Assembly: GCF_021044585.1 (NCBI RefSeq) | Contig: NZ_CP087998.1 | Coordinates: forward strand, 2,460,722 to 2,524,721 | Length of the DNA stretch: 64,000 nt | From: Sulfurimonas sp. HSL-3221 | GTDB lineage: Bacteria; Campylobacterota; Campylobacteria; Campylobacterales; Sulfurimonadaceae | Direction: 5' to 3' | In this document: piece by piece, positions 38,330-45,990 of the stretch | Layout: each line of letters opens with the position of its first letter | How positions within the stretch are numbered: position 1 is the stretch's first letter | The notes under the pieces: generated by a model | What the model was told of the DNA's origin: nothing | Databases searched by the model: none | Seen by the model: only the letters and a program-made list of their open reading frames with translations | Translations under genes and position numbers: made by a program

Positions 38330-38773
38330 CTACAGCGCCACGACCTCGATCTCATGCCGTTTCAACCAGCGGTAGAGGGCACACCCCATACAGCTGTCAT
38401 CCACCGCTTCGGCCGCCGTCCAGATCGCAAACGCGCCGGCAAACAGTCCGGCGATGTTCGCGTATCCCGCCAGGTCCGTGCCTAGCGTTCCCAGTGTCAC
38501 GCCGAACTTGATCTGATCGGCGAAACGCTTTTCCGCCGCGTCGCCCCTGCGCGCCCCGAACCGTATCATGTACGTTGCGGCGCGGGCACTCAGCGCCAGC
38601 GGGCTGATCCATGGCGTCGCATTGAGCAGCACGAAATAGTCCAGTGCCAGCAGCAGAAGCCAGACGGCACTGCCCGTATGCAGGTACATGGTCGCCGCCA
38701 GCGCGACGACGGCTGCCCGCAACCGGGTCTGGTTGGCATCGCTGCCGTAACCGGATGTTGTATTGACCTTCAT
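38330..38773 (-). CDS. DUF4395-like membrane protein
   Basis: A 147-residue protein with about three to four hydrophobic segments and the pattern of DUF4395 (NQTRLRAAVVA ... LDYFVLLN; C-terminal DDSCMGCALYRWL). The CMGC pair near the end could bind metal or be redox active. It is the first gene of the cys operon with AAGGAG upstream. Relatives are linked to sulfur metabolism, but the function is not known. Confidence 0.65.
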   Translation of the reverse strand: MKVNTTSGYGSDANQTRLRAAVVALAATMYLHTGSAVWLLLLALDYFVLLNATPWISPLALSARAATYMIRFGARRGDAAEKRFADQIKFGVTLGTLGTDLAGYANIAGLFAGAFAIWTAAEAVDDSCMGCALYRWLKRHEIEVVAL

Positions 38774-38897
38774 TCCAATCTCCTTTCTGCAGCCGGGAGG
38801 GATTCGCCGCCCCGCTGCCTATTGTTTTTCGGCTTCCCGCTGTGAAACGGACGCCAGGAAAGACGTCAGAATCTCGGAAACCGTTTGGAATGGAAAA

Positions 38898-38926
38898 ACT
38901 ATAAATGAATATTCATTCAGTGTCAA
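38898..38926 (-). promoter_or_regulatory. cys operon promoter with the operator in its spacer
   Basis: On the minus strand, TTGACA (38926-38921) and TATAGT (38903-38898) are 17 bp apart. Between them lies TGAATGAATATTCA (38919-38906), with the TGAAT-N4-ATTCA arms. A protein bound there would exclude RNA polymerase, as in classic TetR-type repression. Transcription would begin near 38890, giving a leader of about 115 nt before the first gene. Confidence 0.85.
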
Positions 38927-39143
38927 GCACTTTTATTTTTATGGGGTTCTGTTCCGGGAACAAAAAACGTTAAAAGCCCTATATTCAGGGATTTCTAGGC
39001 AATAATTTTTTCTTTATTTAATACCTTAGTATTCTACTATTGTTACTTATGTATTAGGAGAGAAAACGTGCGGAAATGGAGATAGTATATTTATTTTTTA
39101 TAATATAAATATGAATGAATTATTTTATGATGCCGCCCGGGGA
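38927..39143. other. AT-rich spacer between the cys promoter and the second hydrogenase operon
   Basis: About 215 bases of very AT-rich sequence, the 3' flank of the hydrogenase large-subunit gene. A partial half-site TGAATGAAT occurs at 39112-39120. There is no convincing terminator or gene. Confidence 0.5.
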
Positions 39144-40445
39144 TCAATGCGTCGTACACACCGAACAGACGTCAAAACTGCGGAAAATGAACGTCGCCTC
39201 GGCGATATCGGCGGCACCGACCATCGCTTTTTGCGCCGGTGCCGGATCGGACATCACGGAACTGCCGAGATTCCACTGCGTCGGCGTGATGATCTTGTAT
39301 TCGGCGACGATCCCCCGCTCCAGACGCATGCGGTGCATCAGCGGGCCGCGCGGGGCCTCGACGATCCCCTCCCCCGTAGCGCTGATGCGTTCAAGGGGTA
39401 CCGGCGGGACATAGGAGGGTTCGGAGAGCTCCAGCTCCGCCAGCAGCGTTTTCGCATGCTGCAGCAGCACGGCCGTCTCGTACGCCCTGGCCATCACCCG
39501 TGTGTAAACGCTGTCCTTGTAGCGGCGGTGCATGTTTTTGATCAGGGCGGTATCGGCCGAGATCGACCGGGCGAGCGGCCCGACTTCGTAAAAGTGCTTC
39601 CCGTAGCGGACATTGCGGGCATGACTCGTCTCGTCCCGGCAGACTGCCGGTTCCGTCGATACCAGGCAGGGATCGGCTTTCATCGGACGGGTATGTTTCA
39701 GCCGCGCCCGTACCGTAAAGCCGTGTTCTCCCAGGACGACGAACCGGTCGTATGCCATCCCCTTTTTATGCATCTCCGTCGCGATCAGCCCCTTTTCCAG
39801 ACGCCCGAGATCGCTCTGCAGCGGGTTGAATTCCCGGCAGGAGGCAAAGGAGAGCAGCGCATCCAGCCCTACGCCCGCCGTCTCCTTTTCGAAAAAACCG
39901 ATCAGCTCGTCCAGCAGGCCCGCCGCCTGGATGCGTTCCAGATGGGTCGGGTCGCAGGTGACGCCGCCGGGGATCATGTAGGAGCTGTGGGGCCACTGCC
40001 CGGCGAAGAGCGCCAGAATCTTCGTCGCCTGCGCGGCGGCGTAGGCACCCTTGAGCGGGGCTGGAGAGAGGCCTCCGACACCCAGTTTTTCCAGTTCGGG
40101 CAGAATGACGAGGTAGAGCCATTTAAAATGGTTCTGGATCATCTCGAGTACCAGCGTCAGCTCCCGGATGCTCCGCGCCTTTCGCGTCAGCACGACGGGG
40201 TAGCCCGCCTGCGCATATGCCGCCTCGATCGCCCGGACGGTCGCCATCAGGTGAGCGTGCCCGCAGATCCCGCAGACCCGCGGCGTGATCACCAGGGCAT
40301 CGGTCGCTTTCCGCCCCTCGAGCATGCGCTCCATCCCCCTGAAATGCGGAAAAGCGATCTCCGCCCAGGTGATTTTCTCCCCGCGGGTGTCGAAATAGAG
40401 CGACGCCTCCCCCTCGATGTGTTCAATCAGTGCCCTAGTCATCAT
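39144..40445 (-). CDS. Cytosolic group 2-like [NiFe] hydrogenase large subunit without processing tail
   Basis: A 433-residue large subunit. Nickel ligands are in RVCGICGHAH (Cys58, Cys61) and DVCSVCTTH (Cys427, Cys430). The protein ends exactly at His433, so there is no C-terminal peptide to cleave; this is known from H2-sensing (HupV/HoxC-type) hydrogenases. The C-terminal motif has Val instead of the Pro found in group 1. It is shorter than HydB. It overlaps the small-subunit gene. A sensory or low-turnover role is inferred; an electron-delivering group 2d-type enzyme is the alternative. Confidence 0.85.
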   Translation of the reverse strand: MMTRALIEHIEGEASLYFDTRGEKITWAEIAFPHFRGMERMLEGRKATDALVITPRVCGICGHAHLMATVRAIEAAYAQAGYPVVLTRKARSIRELTLVLEMIQNHFKWLYLVILPELEKLGVGGLSPAPLKGAYAAAQATKILALFAGQWPHSSYMIPGGVTCDPTHLERIQAAGLLDELIGFFEKETAGVGLDALLSFASCREFNPLQSDLGRLEKGLIATEMHKKGMAYDRFVVLGEHGFTVRARLKHTRPMKADPCLVSTEPAVCRDETSHARNVRYGKHFYEVGPLARSISADTALIKNMHRRYKDSVYTRVMARAYETAVLLQHAKTLLAELELSEPSYVPPVPLERISATGEGIVEAPRGPLMHRMRLERGIVAEYKIITPTQWNLGSSVMSDPAPAQKAMVGAADIAEATFIFRSFDVCSVCTTH

Positions 40446-41328
40446 CGGTAAGCCGCTCCTCCAGCCGTTTGATTTTGAAGCTTTTGGCGATGCCCGTCAT
40501 CGTCAGGTAGGCACGCTTGGAGACGCCGACCGGCACCTCTTCGGGAATGGACATGTTCGTCTTCGTTTCAAAAAGGTTGCGGCGCGGGAAATCGGGCTCG
40601 GTACAGCCGAAACAGGGCGTGCCGACCCGCATTTTCGAACTGACGCCGTTCCAGAGCGTCCGGTTGCACGAGGCGTGGGTCAGCGGCCCGCGGCAGCCGT
40701 GTTCATAGAAGAGGCACCCCTCCTTCCGCCCGAACTGCTCCGCATCCACCTTCCACTCGAAGTACTCGTTGCGCAGGCAGCCGTCATGCGCCATGTGGCG
40801 GTAGAGCGCCGTCGGCCTTCCCAGGGCATCGACGGAAATGGGACGCCCCTCCGCGATGTTCATCAGGGCGAATCCGAGCCATTCGGGGTGCACGGGGCAG
40901 CCGGAGAGATTGATCACTTTGCCGGCTTTCCCGAGCAGGGGGCCGTCGGGATGCTCCCCGGCGTAGGCCAGGCCGCTGTTGCGTTCCGGCGCCGCCGCTT
41001 TGAAGATACCGCCGAAGCTGGCGCAGCTGCCCGCCGCGATGACGTGACCGGCTTCCTCGGCATAATACGCCACCAGCCGCTCCAGCGTCACACCGGCGCG
41101 CTCCATCATCGGGTCGAAGGCGCCTTCGAAGACAAGGACGTCGCAGCCGCGTCTGCAGCGCGCAATCTCCTCCAGGCTCTGGGAACAGGGGAGCAGCGGA
41201 TGGTAGAGCACCTCAAAACGCGCCAGCAGCTGCGGCAGATAGGGAAGGTTTAAGAAGGAGTGGGTGTTGCCGTTGCAGGTGACGCCCTGAAGCCAGATCA
41301 GCGTCGGTTTAAACAGTCTTGAGCGCAC
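40435..41328 (-). CDS. Cytosolic group 2-like [NiFe] hydrogenase small subunit
   Basis: A small subunit of about 297 residues with no twin-arginine signal and no C-terminal membrane helix, hence cytosolic. The first cluster ligand is Cys18 ([12 protein letters not shown]), at the very N-terminus. Later motifs ([31 protein letters not shown]) supply the remaining iron-sulfur ligands. The GTG at 41328 overlaps the TetR gene by 20 bp, which strongly couples the two genes. Confidence 0.87.
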   Translation of the reverse strand: MRSRLFKPTLIWLQGVTCNGNTHSFLNLPYLPQLLARFEVLYHPLLPCSQSLEEIARCRRGCDVLVFEGAFDPMMERAGVTLERLVAYYAEEAGHVIAAGSCASFGGIFKAAAPERNSGLAYAGEHPDGPLLGKAGKVINLSGCPVHPEWLGFALMNIAEGRPISVDALGRPTALYRHMAHDGCLRNEYFEWKVDAEQFGRKEGCLFYEHGCRGPLTHASCNRTLWNGVSSKMRVGTPCFGCTEPDFPRRNLFETKTNMSIPEEVPVGVSKRAYLTMTGIAKSFKIKRLEERLTDDD

Positions 41329-41902
41329 GGTAGATATTCTCCGCGATGGAGGCCTCATAGCTGCTCAGTGGTTCGGGCAGTATCTTCTCGCCGAAGAGAA
41401 AGACCATCCCCCCGAGGTACCCCATAAAGAGGCCGAAGGCGCTGAAAAAGTCCTGGTCGCGGAGTTCGCCTCCGGCGACGCCGTCATCGAAGAAGATCAT
41501 CATTTCCGTAATAAAGGGCGAGACGCAGACCATCCCCTCGCACGACTCTCCGAACACCTCGCGGTTGGAGAGGTAGATCCGGAGGAAATACTCGATCATC
41601 TCCGGGCGTTCGGTCGCCATCGTGAAGTAGAAGGTAACGATCGCGCTGATCTTATCCTTTGCGCTGCCCGGACCTTCGTTGATCTCGCGGATGTGTTTGC
41701 CGAGGTATTCGGAAATGTAGAGGATGAGTTCCTTGGCCAGGATATCCTTCGAGCTGAAGTAGTTGTAAAAGTTCCCCACGCTCATGCCGACCTTCGCCGC
41801 GATATCGGGAATGGTCGTGACATAAAAACCCTTCTCCGCAAACAGCTTCAATGCCGTCGAAATGATGTTCTCTTTACGTTCTTCTTTGCTCACACGCGCC
41901 AC
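41309..41902 (-). CDS. TetR-family transcriptional regulator
   Basis: A regulator of about 197 residues. The N-terminal helix-turn-helix (about 29-48, [20 protein letters not shown]) is preceded by the usual [13 protein letters not shown] helix. The C-terminal ligand/dimer domain has no recognised ligand type. GTG at 41902 with AGAGGG upstream is the likely start. It shares an operon with the cytosolic hydrogenase. A near-palindrome matching the TGAAT-N4-ATTCA sites lies in its upstream region, so it probably autoregulates and controls hydABC, the hyp region and the cys operon (inferred). Confidence 0.85.
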   Translation of the reverse strand: MARVSKEERKENIISTALKLFAEKGFYVTTIPDIAAKVGMSVGNFYNYFSSKDILAKELILYISEYLGKHIREINEGPGSAKDKISAIVTFYFTMATERPEMIEYFLRIYLSNREVFGESCEGMVCVSPFITEMMIFFDDGVAGGELRDQDFFSAFGLFMGYLGGMVFLFGEKILPEPLSSYEASIAENIYRALKTV

Positions 41903-41953
41903 GTCACCCTCTTTAAATAATATTAATCGTTCCTCTAATGGTAGCACAAATAG

Positions 41954-41967
41954 CGAATAGCCATTCA
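41954..41967. promoter_or_regulatory. TetR-type operator candidate between tetR and hisF
   Basis: CGAATAGCCATTCA matches TGAAT-N4-ATTCA with one mismatch. It lies about 50 bp upstream of the regulator's start and about 20 bp upstream of the hisF -10 box, so it could affect both divergent genes. Confidence 0.6.
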
Positions 41968-41985
41968 CATTAAGATGCATTACCT

Positions 41986-41991
41986 TATAAT
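41986..41991 (+). promoter_or_regulatory. hisF -10 box
   Basis: TATAAT 26 bp before the hisF start; no good -35 hexamer is seen, as is usual for this phylum. The start site would be near 41998. Confidence 0.6.
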
Positions 41992-42017
41992 TTGATACCT
42001 ATTATGAAAGCGAACCC

Positions 42018-42776
42018 ATGGATTATTTCGCCAAACGTATCATCCCCTGTCTCGACGTCAAGGACGGCCGCGTCGTCAAAGGGGTCAACTTCGTCGGACT
42101 CAAAGATGCGGGCGACCCGGTGGAGATCGCCAAACGCTACAACGAAGAGGGTGCGGACGAACTGACCTTTCTCGACATTACCGCGTCGCACGAAGAGCGC
42201 GACACGATCGTCCATATCGTCGAGCAGGTCGCCAAAGAGGTCTTTATCCCGCTGACCGTCGGCGGGGGGATCCGCAAACTTGACGACATCTACAAACTGC
42301 TCAACGTCGGCTGCGACAAGGTGAGCGTCAACTCCGCGGCGGTCAAACGCCCCGACCTCATCAATGAAGGGGCGAAACGGTTCGGGTCGCAGTGCATCGT
42401 CGTCGCCATCGACGTGAAAAAGACGGGGGACCGCTACCACGTCTACCTCAACGGCGGGCGCATCGATACGGGCATCGACGCCGTGGCATGGGCCAAAGAG
42501 GCCGTCGACCGGGGTGCGGGGGAGATCCTGCTCACCTCCATGGACACCGACGGCACCAAGGCAGGCTTCGACATCCCCATCACCGAGCAGATCAGCTCCC
42601 TCGTCAACGTCCCGGTCATCGCCAGCGGCGGCGCGGGCACGATGGAGCACATCAAAGAGGCCTTCGAGCACGGCGCCGACGCGGCGCTGGCGGCAAGTAT
42701 CTTCCACTTCAAAGAGATCGATATCATGGAACTCAAACACTACCTCCAGGGTAACGGCATCCCGGTCCGGCTCTGA
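42018..42776 (+). CDS. hisF: Imidazole glycerol phosphate synthase subunit HisF
   Basis: A 252-residue (beta-alpha)8 barrel cyclase. [17 protein letters not shown] carries the catalytic Asp near 11; the second catalytic Asp is in VVAIDVKK (about 130). It uses ammonia from HisH to make IGP and AICAR. The other his genes are not in this window. Confidence 0.97.
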   Translation: MDYFAKRIIPCLDVKDGRVVKGVNFVGLKDAGDPVEIAKRYNEEGADELTFLDITASHEERDTIVHIVEQVAKEVFIPLTVGGGIRKLDDIYKLLNVGCDKVSVNSAAVKRPDLINEGAKRFGSQCIVVAIDVKKTGDRYHVYLNGGRIDTGIDAVAWAKEAVDRGAGEILLTSMDTDGTKAGFDIPITEQISSLVNVPVIASGGAGTMEHIKEAFEHGADAALAASIFHFKEIDIMELKHYLQGNGIPVRL

Positions 42777-42777
42777 G

Positions 42778-43032
42778 ATGTCCGATATCGTCACGTTTTC
42801 GCCCGAAGAGAAGGCGATCTTGGTCGAAAAGATCAAAACCTATGTCGCCAAAGAGCTCGACCAGGAGATCGGCGGCTTCGACGCAGAGTTCCTGCTGGAC
42901 TTTTTTGCCGAAGAGATAGGGGTTTACTTCTATAACAAGGGTTTGAACGACGGTCTGGATGAGATGCGGGTTCGGATCGATACGATCGCCGACGATGTCG
43001 GTTACACCCTTGAAAAAAATTCACATTCATAA
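42778..43032 (+). CDS. DUF2164 family protein
   Basis: An 84-residue soluble acidic protein with the DUF2164 pattern (KIKTYVAKELDQEIGGFDAEFLLDFFAEEIG, split here at about 20 residues: KTYVAKELDQEIGGFDAEF). The family's function is unknown. It begins 1 nt after the hisF stop and is 13 nt before the next gene. Confidence 0.8.
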   Translation: MSDIVTFSPEEKAILVEKIKTYVAKELDQEIGGFDAEFLLDFFAEEIGVYFYNKGLNDGLDEMRVRIDTIADDVGYTLEKNSHS

Positions 43033-43045
43033 GGAATGAAGCGCG

Positions 43046-43585
43046 ATGATCATCTGTGCCGGCAACAACGAGACCTTTGACTTCGCGACCCCGATGGGCG
43101 TCGGGCTCATCGAGACGACCATGAACATTACCCGCCTCTGCCTCTTCGACAAACCGGAGTTCCTCCTGTTTGTCGGGACGGCCGGCAGTTACGGGGAGAA
43201 AGCGATCTTCGACATCGTCGAATCGAAAACGGCGTCGAACATCGAGCTCGCCTTTTTGCAGAACAAGGCCTATACCCCCATCGACAACGTCGTCTCGACC
43301 AATACCGAGGGGACCAGGGAGATCATCGTCAACTCCAGCAACTACATTACGACGGACGCCGAACTCGCCAGAGGGTTTCTGCGCTTCGGCGTCGGCATCG
43401 AGAACATGGAGTTCTTTGCCGTCCTGCGCGTTGCGCAAGAGTTCGGCATTCCTGCGGGCGGCGTCTTCTGCGTCACCAACTACTGCAACGCAGATGCCCA
43501 CGCCGATTTTGTCGCCAACCATGACAGGGCCAAGGCGCTGCTGGGCGAGCATGTCAAGCGACGCATCAAGGAGTTGACGGCATGA
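43046..43585 (+). CDS. Purine-nucleoside phosphorylase family protein
   Basis: A 179-residue member of the PNP/UDP phosphorylase family, similar to Helicobacter PunB. The phosphate/nucleoside-site patterns [10 protein letters not shown] (about 33-42) and IENMEFFAV (about 117-125) are visible. It cleaves purine nucleosides for salvage. It is shorter than typical PNPs (about 235), as in other Campylobacterota. The stop overlaps rlmN. Confidence 0.8.
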   Translation: MIICAGNNETFDFATPMGVGLIETTMNITRLCLFDKPEFLLFVGTAGSYGEKAIFDIVESKTASNIELAFLQNKAYTPIDNVVSTNTEGTREIIVNSSNYITTDAELARGFLRFGVGIENMEFFAVLRVAQEFGIPAGGVFCVTNYCNADAHADFVANHDRAKALLGEHVKRRIKELTA

Positions 43586-44667
43586 ACACACCGAAACCGA
43601 CGATCATGGACCTTACCAAAGAGGAGCTTGCCCAGACCGTCAAGCCCGCTTTCCGCGCCAAGCAGATCTACGGCTGGATCTATCACAGCTTCGTCGACAG
43701 CTTCGACGAAATGGCCAACATTCCCAAAAGCCTGCGCGAAGAGCTGAACGAGCGCTATATTCTCAACCCGCTCAAAATCCTGCGCAAGGAGGAGTCGGCC
43801 GACGGCACCATCAAGTACCTCTTCGAACTCCCCGACGGCAAAACGGTCGAAACCGTCTGGCTGAAGATGAAAGAGACGCAGTACAACGAAGACGGCTCCG
43901 TCGCCCAGGAGGCCAAACACACGGTCTGCGTCTCCACCCAGGTCGGCTGCAAAGTCGGCTGCAGCTTCTGTTTGACGGCCAAGGGGGGCTTCACCCGCGA
44001 CCTCACCCCCGGCGAGATCGTCGCCCAGGTGCTCTCCGTCAAGAAAGACAACGACCATGCGGCGAACCGCCGGGTCAATATCGTCTATATGGGCATGGGG
44101 GAACCGCTGGACAACCTCGACAACCTCGCCAAGGCGATCCGCATCCTCAAGGACGAGGACGGTCTCTCCATCTCCGGCAAGCGCCAGACGGTCTCCACGA
44201 GCGGGATCAGCACCCGCATCGACAAACTGGGGCAGATGGACCTCGGTGTACACATCGCCATCAGCCTCCACGCCGTCGACGACGAGCTGCGCACAGAGCT
44301 TATCCCCATGAACAAGGCGTACAACATCGCCTCCATCATGGATGCCGTGCGCCGATTCCCCATCGACACCCGCAAACGCGTCATGTTCGAATACCTCGTC
44401 ATCAAAGGGAAAAACGACGACATCGCCTCGGCGAAAAAACTGATCAAACTGCTGCACGGCATCAAGGCAAAGGTCAACCTGATCTACTTCAACCCCTACC
44501 CCGGTAGCGACTACCAGCGCCCCGAACGCGAAGACATGGTGAAGTTCCAGCAGTATCTGATCGACCACGGACAGCTCTGTACCATCCGTGATTCGAAAGG
44601 GATCGACATCAGCGCGGCCTGCGGGCAGCTCAAAGAGAAAACAAACGAAGAGAAGGGAAAAGCATGA
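43582..44667 (+). CDS. rlmN: 23S rRNA (adenine2503-C2)/tRNA methyltransferase RlmN
   Basis: A 361-residue radical SAM enzyme. The cluster motif CKVGCSFC gives Cys123, Cys127 and Cys130. The C-terminal cysteine that forms the methylene-linked intermediate is in ISAACGQL. It methylates A2503 of 23S rRNA and A37 of some tRNAs. It overlaps the preceding and following genes by 4 nt each. Confidence 0.96.
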   Translation: MNTPKPTIMDLTKEELAQTVKPAFRAKQIYGWIYHSFVDSFDEMANIPKSLREELNERYILNPLKILRKEESADGTIKYLFELPDGKTVETVWLKMKETQYNEDGSVAQEAKHTVCVSTQVGCKVGCSFCLTAKGGFTRDLTPGEIVAQVLSVKKDNDHAANRRVNIVYMGMGEPLDNLDNLAKAIRILKDEDGLSISGKRQTVSTSGISTRIDKLGQMDLGVHIAISLHAVDDELRTELIPMNKAYNIASIMDAVRRFPIDTRKRVMFEYLVIKGKNDDIASAKKLIKLLHGIKAKVNLIYFNPYPGSDYQRPEREDMVKFQQYLIDHGQLCTIRDSKGIDISAACGQLKEKTNEEKGKA

Positions 44668-44762
44668 CAGGATTGGATATCGTACAGATCGTTTTTTTGA
44701 TCGGTGTCGTCCTCGTCGGCCTCGGCGGGATCGTCTGGGTCGTCAAGAACGAAAAAAAGTAA
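44664..44762 (+). CDS. 32-residue single-span membrane protein downstream of rlmN
   Basis: A short gene (ATGA overlap with rlmN) whose product is one hydrophobic helix ([20 protein letters not shown]) and a short basic tail ending NEKK. The tight coupling and clean membrane profile support reality. Function unknown. Confidence 0.6.
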   Translation: MTGLDIVQIVFLIGVVLVGLGGIVWVVKNEKK

Positions 44763-44772
44763 CGCGGCTTGC

Positions 44773-45153
44773 TTAATGGGCCAGTTCGTCGACCGTCCCA
44801 TCCTCCAGTGAAAAACGGCGTGAGACTTCGCGCTCGCTCCCGTCCTCTTCCGTCAGCGTCACCGTCACCGTCCACACTCCCTGCGCCCGTCCGCGAAGGT
44901 AGCGGTAGTCATAGACCGAACCGTTTCGGGTCGGCAGCGCCATGGTGTGCTCTCTGTCATCCTGCGGAAACATGTCCGAATGCCAATAGAAAACAACCTC
45001 GCGTTCCCAATCTTTACGGGGTGTTACGAATGTACACTGAATCTTTTCGACGCCGTCATCGAGCACGCTGCAGTGAACCGTGTCCCCCCGTGCCGAAAGT
45101 GTCAAAACCGACCCGACAACCGTCACAAGGCCTATACTGACGATTTTATGCAT
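44773..45153 (-). CDS. Predicted exported protein, unknown function
   Basis: A 126-residue protein with an N-terminal signal (MHKIVSIGLVTVVGSVLTL, cleavage likely near Ala21). The mature part looks beta-rich, with two cysteines (HCSV, IQCTF) that could form a disulfide. The start is set by GAGGG 8 nt upstream. A minus-strand TATAAT at 45195-45190 gives a short leader. No family recognised. Confidence 0.65.
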   Translation of the reverse strand: MHKIVSIGLVTVVGSVLTLSARGDTVHCSVLDDGVEKIQCTFVTPRKDWEREVVFYWHSDMFPQDDREHTMALPTRNGSVYDYRYLRGRAQGVWTVTVTLTEEDGSEREVSRRFSLEDGTVDELAH

Positions 45154-45189
45154 ATTAAACACCCTCATTCTGTTTTTTTTTGCTAAGCA

Positions 45190-45195
45190 ATTATA
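45190..45195 (-). promoter_or_regulatory. -10 box of the exported-protein gene
   Basis: TATAAT on the minus strand, preceded by GGC and a T-rich stretch, 36 bp from the start codon. No -35 consensus. Confidence 0.5.
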
Positions 45196-45435
45196 GCCTA
45201 TCTCAGAAAAAGAGGGGGTGCATATGACAAAGTGCCTAGCGAAAAAAAATTTAAAAAACCCTAGATTTTTTCCTCCCTTTTTGTTACTATTGCACTTACA
45301 ATACATGCAGCAGTATAAGAAATCATGAAATTCATCGATTTTCATGTTTCTTGACAGACTGTATGACGACGGTTCCCCCCAACATGTTTTACCGTCTGTG
45401 GCTGTATTGTAGAATTCCCGCCGGAAAGTAGTACT

Positions 45436-45699
45436 ATGAAAGCAATTGGATATCTCGTTCTTATCAACAATGCTTACCCAGATACTATTGCATTCAACAA
45501 AAGAGTAGCGATGGAAGCTGCCAACCGTTTTAATCCGAATGCGATCAACTATATCGAGCGCACCTATACGGAACGCCGTTCAGCCTCTGAGCTGGCGAAA
45601 ATGCTCGCCTTCGACAATAATGAGTCTCGCGAAGAGATCCTTGCCCGGGTCCGCCGCGAACTCAACGAGTACTGGGAAGGGAAAAGACTGAGCAGCTAA
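45436..45699 (+). CDS. Small conserved-looking protein, unknown function
   Basis: An 87-residue soluble, charged protein (helical; ends YWEGKRLSS) with GGAAAG upstream of the ATG. Codon use is like that of its neighbours. It is monocistronic. No motif recognised. Confidence 0.65.
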   Translation: MKAIGYLVLINNAYPDTIAFNKRVAMEAANRFNPNAINYIERTYTERRSASELAKMLAFDNNESREEILARVRRELNEYWEGKRLSS

Positions 45700-45864
45700 T
45701 GCTCGTCTCCCTTGCACATCCCCTTTTTTTCTCTCCATACACCTTCTAAAAACGACACTTTTTGCTGCTTAATTCACATATTGTTCAAAGCCGTGAATAA
45801 CTTGAAACAACATCACATTTTAATATTTGATTTTCTTATACTTATTCTTCGATCCTCTTTTACA
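45700..45864. other. Gene-free AT-rich stretch before the Pho-box region
   Basis: No gene or clear terminator. One DnaA-box-like TTATTCACG occurs on the minus strand (45800-45792), probably by chance. Confidence 0.4.
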
Positions 45865-45919
45865 TGTAACAGCACTGTAGCGAAAATGTAATGGCCGTGT
45901 AATTTCGGCAACCTATACT
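45865..45919 (+). promoter_or_regulatory. PhoB-type direct-repeat array and -10 box upstream of the ornithine-lipid gene
   Basis: Four hexamers occur at exactly 11-bp steps: TGTAAC (45865), TGTAGC (45876), TGTAAT (45887) and TGTAAT (45898). An 11-bp direct repeat is the mode of binding of PhoB/PhoP response regulators. Ten bases later is TATACT (45914-45919), the distance at which a Pho box replaces the -35. I infer activation under phosphate starvation. Confidence 0.75.
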
Positions 45920-45990
45920 GCTTTCCATAAAAATCCGGCAACTTCGCTGCGGCGCATCAGTGCAGCGTATCTGCCGCTATGGAGCATCCC

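Noticed and set aside
39112..39125. Another TetR-type operator (TGAATGAATTATTT)
   Set aside because: Only the left arm matches and it lies at the 3' end of a gene, not at a promoter.
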